The notes beneath the pieces were generated by a model that searched no databases, was not told where the DNA came from, and saw only the letters and a list, made by a program, of their open reading frames with translations. Source: Fumia xinanensis (lineage in GTDB: Bacteria > Bacillota > Clostridia > Oscillospirales > Ruminococcaceae). From it: a stretch of 64,000 nt of DNA. Numbering within the stretch: the first letter of the stretch is position 1; every line of letters starts with the position of its first letter. A program made the translations under genes and the position numbers. Positions 58,499-64,000 of this stretch are shown piece by piece. The stretch spans positions 62,001 to 126,000 of the forward strand of contig NZ_JACRSV010000003.1 in NCBI RefSeq assembly GCF_014384905.1, read 5' to 3'.

Positions 58499-60394
58499 TT
58501 ATTCTTTAAAAATATTTTTGTCCAGCAGGCCAAATCCCAGGCCCGCGAGAATTTCCGAGACAGTCCAGCCGCTTTCAATGGCCCAAGGCCCCCATCCCAC
58601 ATCATTGGGAAGGCCGTAGACTTCCATTCTGTTTACGTCAAATCCCCGCGCCCAGCCTCCGTCGATCACGGGGTTGCCGCTGTGTATCTGTGAACGGATC
58701 ATAAAGGAGGCAATCTCCCTCCAAAGATCATAAAAATAGGGATCTTCTGTAATGAGGTAAGCGTGACAGAAGCCTAGTGGCAGCCAGTTGAGAGAATAGA
58801 GCAGATCGACAATCGGATCCCCGTTTTTGGTGAGCAGGGAGCACTCGGCGTTTTCTTTTTGACTGCAAGCGGCGGAATAATCCGAATCCCACTCCAGATA
58901 GGCACCGCTGGGATGCTTCATTTTCTGCAGGTCGTTTGTCACTTGATAGAGATAATCCTTGTGTTTGGGATTGCCGGTAACCCAGTAAAGCCATGCCAAG
59001 GGCAGTATCAGGCGGCAGAGTTCCTGCGTTTCGCTTTGTTCTCGGATTGTCTTAGGATAAACTGCCATAATGCTTTCGAGGCCTTTGATGCCTACCTCGA
59101 TATAGTCATCCCGTTTGGCCAGCTTGCCGCAAAGAAGCAAGGTTGCCGAATAAAATGCGTTGTAGTGGGCGCAGGGGAAGTTGGCGGGAGTTGTATGGAG
59201 ACGTTCTATTTCTGCTTCATCCAATACAAAATTATCGGTTCGGGAAGGGCGGAGTCCATCGGGACCAGTAGTTTTTACCAGAAAATCCAATGCTCTGCAG
59301 CAGGCATCCAAGTAACGGTAATTGCCGGTGTACATCATTTTTAGCAGACTGGGAATCATGACTCGGGCGTTGTCGTCCTGATAGCAAACATTCCAGGCGA
59401 TGTTGGTCCAGCGAATCATGCCGTCATAGAGTCCACCCTCAATCTGCATTTTTTCAAAGCAGAAAGCCTCCAGTTCATCAGAAGTTTTTAGGCTGGCCAC
59501 ATTTCCGGTCAGCAAATAATCGGCAAAAAACGCCAGTGAGGCTTCAGCGGTACAATCGGTGCGGATACTTAAAGCACGGGCCTGAGAGCCATCGGGCTGA
59601 ATTTCAGTCATAAAGCCCTCGTAGATACCCCGTTTTCCATTTTCAATCAACATTTTGGATTCGTGGTACCAACGAATACCCGATGCGAAACATTCCCGCA
59701 GGAGAGAGTCAAACTTGGAGTCGTCCACCTCCTGGACAAGAGCATATGCTTGCCCAATGGGCAGGTCCGCCGCGGATTCCCCTGAAATCCACGCTATTAT
59801 AGAACGAATAAGTGTTTTCCACCCATTCAAAGGTGCAAATCTAGCTTTAATGAAATTGCAGAGTCGGAAAGAACAAACCATTAAATTTGGCCGTTCTTTC
59901 CACAAGGCCCAGTTGGAAAGCTCTTTAACGTCTTCATCGAGGACTTCCGTTTTGTCATGAGCGTTTATGAACTCTTTATAATAAAGAATAGGCTCTTCTA
60001 ACTTTTTACTGAAGTGGGGCAGAATAAAAGTGTTGCACTGGTCCTCCAGAATGTCTCCTCTGGAAAGGCCGCCCATTTCCTGGTTGACAATTAGCCGTTT
60101 AAATCGTGTAGAAGCTGGCTCTGGCGTATAGATGTCATCAATGCTGTACAAGTATTCGCTGAAAACCTTTTTGCCGCTTTGAATTTGCTCTTCAATTTTG
60201 ATACGGGCCGCTGCTTCTAAAGCAAGGGGGGAATTTTTTGTGCCTCCCAGCAATACCAGCGCTGTGTAAATAGATAGATCGTAAGCGGTTACTTCCTCCG
60301 GTAATATGTATTCTACTGTAAAATTAGGGAGAGCCTCTAACAAAAGGCTAAAATCGCTTTTTTCGGCAGTGACCACTGCAATGATTTGTTTCAT
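58499..60394 (-). CDS. Unrecognised two-domain protein, possible alpha/alpha-barrel glycoside-active protein
   Basis: A 631-residue cytoplasmic protein with no signal peptide. Residues 1-210 look like a Rossmann or glutamine-amidotransferase-like fold (IIAVVTAEKSDFSLLLEALPN ... YTALVLLGGTKNS) without a catalytic Cys. Residues 215-630 are helical with repeated aromatic/Asp motifs (GLYDGMIRWTNIAWNVCYQDD, FPCAHYNAFYSATLLLCGKLAKRDDY), as in (alpha/alpha)6 barrels of glycosidases and lyases. The gene is monocistronic and divergent from a sugar-uptake-type cluster, so carbohydrate metabolism is the best guess. ATG behind AAAGGACGG. Confidence 0.6.
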   Translation of the reverse strand: MKQIIAVVTAEKSDFSLLLEALPNFTVEYILPEEVTAYDLSIYTALVLLGGTKNSPLALEAAARIKIEEQIQSGKKVFSEYLYSIDDIYTPEPASTRFKRLIVNQEMGGLSRGDILEDQCNTFILPHFSKKLEEPILYYKEFINAHDKTEVLDEDVKELSNWALWKERPNLMVCSFRLCNFIKARFAPLNGWKTLIRSIIAWISGESAADLPIGQAYALVQEVDDSKFDSLLRECFASGIRWYHESKMLIENGKRGIYEGFMTEIQPDGSQARALSIRTDCTAEASLAFFADYLLTGNVASLKTSDELEAFCFEKMQIEGGLYDGMIRWTNIAWNVCYQDDNARVMIPSLLKMMYTGNYRYLDACCRALDFLVKTTGPDGLRPSRTDNFVLDEAEIERLHTTPANFPCAHYNAFYSATLLLCGKLAKRDDYIEVGIKGLESIMAVYPKTIREQSETQELCRLILPLAWLYWVTGNPKHKDYLYQVTNDLQKMKHPSGAYLEWDSDYSAACSQKENAECSLLTKNGDPIVDLLYSLNWLPLGFCHAYLITEDPYFYDLWREIASFMIRSQIHSGNPVIDGGWARGFDVNRMEVYGLPNDVGWGPWAIESGWTVSEILAGLGFGLLDKNIFKE

Positions 60395-60738
60395 ACCGTT
60401 ATCCGTCCTTTTTTCAGATTAAATATCAAAAAACAACACAACAAGGTAAGTATAATGGATAAAGACCAAAAATACAACATATTTTATTATTACATTAACG
60501 AAAAATTTAAAAATAAAACACCTTATATCATAATAAAACTATAAAGTAAAAATAAAATATATGATAATTATAAAATGTATAAATATATCGTAGAAAAATA
60601 AAAGTAATTATATTAAGGAATTAAGGCGATGAAAAATATATTTTAAAAAATCATCTGGTTTTATGGATGTCTGTATAAACCTTCAATTAACGCGCCAGAA
60701 TTTAATGAAAAATACCATTAATAGAAAGGAAAGATACA
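60395..60738. other. Very AT-rich divergent intergenic region
   Basis: A 344-base gap dominated by A/T tracts (TATAAAATGTATAAATATA-like runs), far more AT-rich than its surroundings. It should carry the divergent promoters for the genes at 58499 and 60739, but many TATAAT-like words prevent a unique choice. No gene was seen. Confidence 0.5.
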
Positions 60739-61146
60739 ATGAAACGCTCTAAAAAATCTCTTTACAGTGAAATGGTGCTTTTGTACCGAGTTGACCAAAA
60801 CAGCGAGCAGGGCCAAAAAATAAATGCCCTCTGTCGGGAAATGGACATCCCTGTCAAGTATTTGACCGAGGAAGATTTAGATAGCAATGTAGGGAAATTG
60901 GCGGAAATGAGTATTTTACAGGAATCAGAAACGGCGCAGGAAGTTCAGGTTCCTCCCCTGCCGGCGATGCTGTTGCGCGGGTTTACGGGCAAACGCATAG
61001 ACGAGCTGTTTTTGAAAATGAGAGAATGCGGTGCGGGGTATATCCCCTTAAAGGCAGTGATAACCGAAGTTAACCGATACTGGACGCTGAAACTTTTGCT
61101 GCAACACCTTGCAGAGGAACGGGCTCAACTGGAGGCTATGCGTTAG
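60739..61146 (+). CDS. DUF3783 family protein
   Basis: A 135-residue soluble protein. The C-terminal half (MLLRGFTGKRIDELFLKMRECGAGYIPLKAVITEVNRYWTLKLLLQHLAEER) matches the DUF3783 family, small proteins of unknown role in Clostridia. The N-terminal half (LLYRVDQNSEQGQKINALCREMDIPVKYLTEEDL) fits the same fold. Ribosome binding site AGAAAGGAAAG. Monocistronic. Confidence 0.82.
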   Translation: MKRSKKSLYSEMVLLYRVDQNSEQGQKINALCREMDIPVKYLTEEDLDSNVGKLAEMSILQESETAQEVQVPPLPAMLLRGFTGKRIDELFLKMRECGAGYIPLKAVITEVNRYWTLKLLLQHLAEERAQLEAMR

Positions 61147-61277
61147 CGAAACCGTTTAAATACGTGGTGCCGCTTCCCCAAATAATGGTGGACTTTTCCT
61201 TCTGCATGCAGTAAAATATAATCAATAACGACCCATGAAAAAACAGCATGGCCTGTTTCGGGAAAGGACTGTTTACC

Positions 61278-62744
61278 ATGATGAAAAAGGTATGTACCGG
61301 GGTCCTGGCAGTTTTAACGGCATTTTCTATGTGTTTGGCTGGATGTGAGGCGGATAAGGAAGTCGATATAAAGCTAGATCCGGAAGATCCTACGGCAATT
61401 GAGATTTGGCATTACTACAATGGGCAGCAGCTTAATTCTTTCAATGAAATGGTTACTGAGTTCAACGAAACAGTGGGCATGGAGCAGGGGATTATTGTGG
61501 AAGCGTTCAGCCAAGGGAATGTAAATGAGCTCATCACCAAGGTAGCCGACGCCGCCAATCAAAAAGTAGGTTCCGGCGAAGTGCCCGACATGTTTGCATG
61601 TTATGCGGACACTGCTTACGAAATCGATAAACTGGGCTTACTGGCAGACCTTTCCCCATATTTTACAAAAGAAGAGCTGGACGAATATGTCCCCTCTTAT
61701 ATTGAAGAGGGAAGGTTTGACGAGAGTGGGAGCCTCAAAATATTTCCCACCGCCAAGTCGGTTGAAGTTATGATGCTCAATAAGACCGATTGGGATCGGT
61801 TTGCCACAGCTGAGGGAGTCGATTTATCCCAGCTTGAAACTGTGGAAGGGGTCGTGCGAACCGCCAAACAGTACTATGAATGGACGGACAGTCTGACACC
61901 GGAATCCAATGATGGAAAGGCCTTTTTTGGGCGAGATGCAATGGCAAATTACATGATTATCGGTTGCAAACAGCTGGGAACTGAAATTTTTGATATAAAA
62001 GATGAAAGTGTCCAACTTAACGTAAATAAGAATGTGATTCGAAAGCTATGGAATAATTATTATATTCCATATATTTGCGGGTATTTTGGCGCTTACGGCA
62101 ACTTTCGCTCTGATGACGCAAAAACCGGTGATATTATAGCACTAGTGGGTTCTACTTCTGGGGCTGCTTATTTTCCGGAGATGGTAACGGTGAACGATGG
62201 TGAAAGTTACCCTATTGAAGCTTTGTCGCTGCCTATACCTGTCTTTGAAGGCGGCGAAAAATATAACGTGCAGCAAGGAGCGGGGATGGCTGTCGTAAAA
62301 TCCGATGAAAAGAAAGAGTACGCTGCTGTGCAATTCCTGAAGTGGTTTACCGAAAAGGAGCGAAATGTGGAGTTTAGTATTTCTTCCGGGTATCTTCCAG
62401 TCAAACGGGGGGCGAATACCGAAGAATATCTGCAGCAAATTTTGGCCATAGATGGTATCAAAAAAAATATTTCGGCAAATCTTTTAGAATCATTGCCAGT
62501 GGCGTTTCAGAGCGTGAGGGACTTTAAACTTTATACCAATAAAGCCTTCAAAAACGGCAATGATGCCCGGAATATTTTGGAGCATTCCATGCAGGATCAA
62601 GCAGATGCCGACCGGGAAAAGGTGATAGAGAGCCTTAAAGACGGCTTATCTCTGGAGGAAGCAGCCTCTTCATTCACAACCGATCAATACTTTGATTCGT
62701 GGTATAATCAGTTTGTCGATCGGCTGACGTCAGCAATGCAATAG
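61278..62744 (+). CDS. Extracellular solute-binding lipoprotein (family 1, sugar type)
   Basis: A 488-residue lipoprotein with a short signal peptide and lipobox (FSMCLAGC). The SBP_bac_1 fold is evident from AIEIWHYYNGQQLNSFNEMVTEFNE and GSTSGAAYFPEMV. Such proteins bind oligosaccharides for ABC import, but no permease genes follow. Instead the next gene is a membrane sensor, 28 bases on. This suggests a sensing partner or a transporter encoded elsewhere. ATG at 61278 after GGAAAGGAC; the adjacent ATG is also possible. Confidence 0.87.
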   Translation: MMKKVCTGVLAVLTAFSMCLAGCEADKEVDIKLDPEDPTAIEIWHYYNGQQLNSFNEMVTEFNETVGMEQGIIVEAFSQGNVNELITKVADAANQKVGSGEVPDMFACYADTAYEIDKLGLLADLSPYFTKEELDEYVPSYIEEGRFDESGSLKIFPTAKSVEVMMLNKTDWDRFATAEGVDLSQLETVEGVVRTAKQYYEWTDSLTPESNDGKAFFGRDAMANYMIIGCKQLGTEIFDIKDESVQLNVNKNVIRKLWNNYYIPYICGYFGAYGNFRSDDAKTGDIIALVGSTSGAAYFPEMVTVNDGESYPIEALSLPIPVFEGGEKYNVQQGAGMAVVKSDEKKEYAAVQFLKWFTEKERNVEFSISSGYLPVKRGANTEEYLQQILAIDGIKKNISANLLESLPVAFQSVRDFKLYTNKAFKNGNDARNILEHSMQDQADADREKVIESLKDGLSLEEAASSFTTDQYFDSWYNQFVDRLTSAMQ

Positions 62745-62772
62745 GCATGACAACTGAGGCGGAAGGACAGCA

Positions 62773-64000
62773 ATGAAAAAAGTTATTGTCAAAAACGATT
62801 CTATCGTGAAGAAAATATTGCTGCCGATGACTGTTTTGCTTCTTGTGCAGGCGGTCTTATTTTGCGGCACCATTTTTGCGGCGGGAACCGTTAATAAGCT
62901 GAGCCAGAATGCCGAGGATATTTTAAACGAAAGAGTCATTAACCGAAAAAATTATCTGCAGGGCGAAATGCTCCAGCGATGGTCTGCTTTATCTGGAACA
63001 CAGTCTACGATCGAGGCAGTTGTTCAGGATCTTTTGGAAAACCGGCACACGTCCATTTCAGCCCTGCGGACCGATGACAGCCTTGCAAATGAAATACTCA
63101 ACCGCTCCTATGATGAGCTGGTATATATTTTAAGAAAAAATTCCGTAACCGGTGCTTTTTTGATTTTAGAGACCAACTCTGTCGAAGAAGGAGATATCAG
63201 AAGGCTGGGGCTGTATATACGGGATCAAGACCCGGTATCCACCCCACAGAACGATTCAGATCTGTTGCTGGAACGGGGCTCTTCTCATTTCAATAAAGAA
63301 AAAAGCATTTCTTTGGACAGCTATTGGAGCCCCTACTTTGTCTTTGACGAGGACGGGGAAAATAGTCGTTATTATTGCAAACCGTTTGAGGCTGCGCAGG
63401 CTTATCCTGATGCGGACGCACAGGATCTTGGATATTGGAGTCCGCCCTTCTGTCTCGACGAAAAGGACCAAAGCAACCCTGTAATTACCTATTCGATCCC
63501 CTTAAAAGACGAGTCTGGGTCCCCCTATGGGGTTTTAGGAGTAGAAATTTCAGTGCGCTATCTGCAAAAGCAGCTTCCATACGGTGAAATCACAACCAAC
63601 AAAGACAAAGGCGGCAGCTACTTTTTGGGCATCCAAGACGGCGACAGCTTTTTAAGAATCGCAACAACCGGACCGAAATACATGCAATTATTTGGCGATG
63701 AGTCAATTATTTATCCGCTGGAGCACTACGGTGCTGTCAATGTATATGAATTTCAGCAAAATGAGAGCTCTCGGGGAGAACCCTACGGTTGTGTACAGCA
63801 ATTTCATCTATACAATACCCATACGCCTTTTGAGGAAGAGCAATGGGTGCTTCTGGGGATTGTGGATAAGAGACAACTGTTTGCATTTTCTCATAAAGTA
63901 ACTCTCTCGATTTTAGCGGCGGCTGTAATTAGCCTGTTAGTCGGTATTATTGGCCTTATGATTATCAGCCGTATTGTCAGCCAGCCAATTATTACTCTGG
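62773..64000 (+). CDS. Membrane sensor with extracellular Cache-like domain, truncated by window end
   Basis: The frame is open from the ATG at 62773 (ribosome binding site GGAAGGACAG) to the window end, at least 409 residues. One membrane span near residues 16-38 (LLPMTVLLLVQAVLFCGTIF) is followed by a large external region with Cache-type features (GAFLILETNS, ESGSPYGVLGVEIS). A second span at about 383-403 (LSILAAAVISLLVGIIGLMII) leads into SRIVSQPIITL, the start of a HAMP domain. The output domain (histidine kinase, GGDEF or other) lies outside. Co-transcription with the solute-binding lipoprotein suggests ligand sensing through it. Confidence 0.83.
   Translation, partial: MKKVIVKNDSIVKKILLPMTVLLLVQAVLFCGTIFAAGTVNKLSQNAEDILNERVINRKNYLQGEMLQRWSALSGTQSTIEAVVQDLLENRHTSISALRTDDSLANEILNRSYDELVYILRKNSVTGAFLILETNSVEEGDIRRLGLYIRDQDPVSTPQNDSDLLLERGSSHFNKEKSISLDSYWSPYFVFDEDGENSRYYCKPFEAAQAYPDADAQDLGYWSPPFCLDEKDQSNPVITYSIPLKDESGSPYGVLGVEISVRYLQKQLPYGEITTNKDKGGSYFLGIQDGDSFLRIATTGPKYMQLFGDESIIYPLEHYGAVNVYEFQQNESSRGEPYGCVQQFHLYNTHTPFEEEQWVLLGIVDKRQLFAFSHKVTLSILAAAVISLLVGIIGLMIISRIVSQPIITL

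Noticed and set aside
62730..63471. Minus-strand frames near the window end
   Set aside because: They are shadows of a continuous plus-strand frame from 62773 to the window end, which has a signal anchor, an external domain and a HAMP start.

Overview
The window reads as chromosome of a low-to-mid GC, spore-forming Clostridia bacterium, most likely in the Oscillospirales (Ruminococcaceae/Oscillospiraceae-like). This is an inference from gene content, from frequent TTG starts behind strong GGAGG-type ribosome binding sites, from a T-box, an SLH protein and a BofC-like protein, and from Oscillospirales-style conjugative cargo. It starts in the classic origin-proximal block rsmG-noc-parA-parB, with a parS site between noc and parA, so it lies close to oriC.

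Layout. 1-5.4 kb: rsmG (cut by the window edge), noc, parS, parA, parB, serS and an acyl-ACP thioesterase. 5.4-8.4 kb: guaB with a structured leader, then purC on the minus strand. 8.45-23.07 kb: two related mobilizable elements in tandem, inserted at the 3' end of guaA. Each carries xis, a tyrosine integrase, a ribbon-helix-helix mobilization protein, a RepA-like ATPase and a MobV relaxase, plus a divergent XRE repressor, a shared 36-bp oriT-like sequence, mirrored iterons and paired integrase arm sites at both ends. Element 1 carries a DUF1835 protein; element 2 carries an ArsR-permease-thioredoxin-KTR operon and tnpV. Without them guaB, purC and guaA would form one purine cluster. 23-24.4 kb: guaA, whose glutaminase half has lost its catalytic Cys and about 85-90 residues.

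24.8-34 kb: an SLH-domain secreted protein, a class B penicillin-binding protein, pth, mfd, rsmI, a tRNA1(Val)-type N6-adenine methyltransferase and tRNA-Leu(CAA). 34.4-38.8 kb: a 4.4-kb gene for a secreted phosphodiester glycosidase with near-identical Ig repeats and choline-binding-type repeats. 39-45.3 kb: a cluster of small regulators and membrane proteins, then a sodium-pump decarboxylase beta subunit with a 44-residue partner behind a yybP-ykoY (Mn2+) riboswitch, a MATE transporter, rsmE and an acidic membrane-anchored protein. 45.3-49.3 kb (minus): a phosphoribosyltransferase, a HIT protein and alaS with a T-box leader. 49.5-52.3 kb: a NitT/TauT-type ABC uptake operon and a BofC-like protein. 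52.4-52.7 kb: a striking run of seven perfect short stem-loops behind a promoter. 53-58 kb: a class A penicillin-binding protein, an RNA m5U methyltransferase, a LURP-one/YxjI-like protein and a rhomboid protease. 58.5-64 kb: an unrecognised 631-residue protein, a DUF3783 protein, a sugar-type solute-binding lipoprotein and the start of a membrane sensor that runs off the window.

The best candidates for something undescribed are the amidotransferase-dead GuaA, the Mn2+ riboswitch in front of an OadB-type subunit with a tiny partner, the multi-hairpin array at 52.5 kb, and the mirrored iteron architecture shared by the two guaA-targeting elements.
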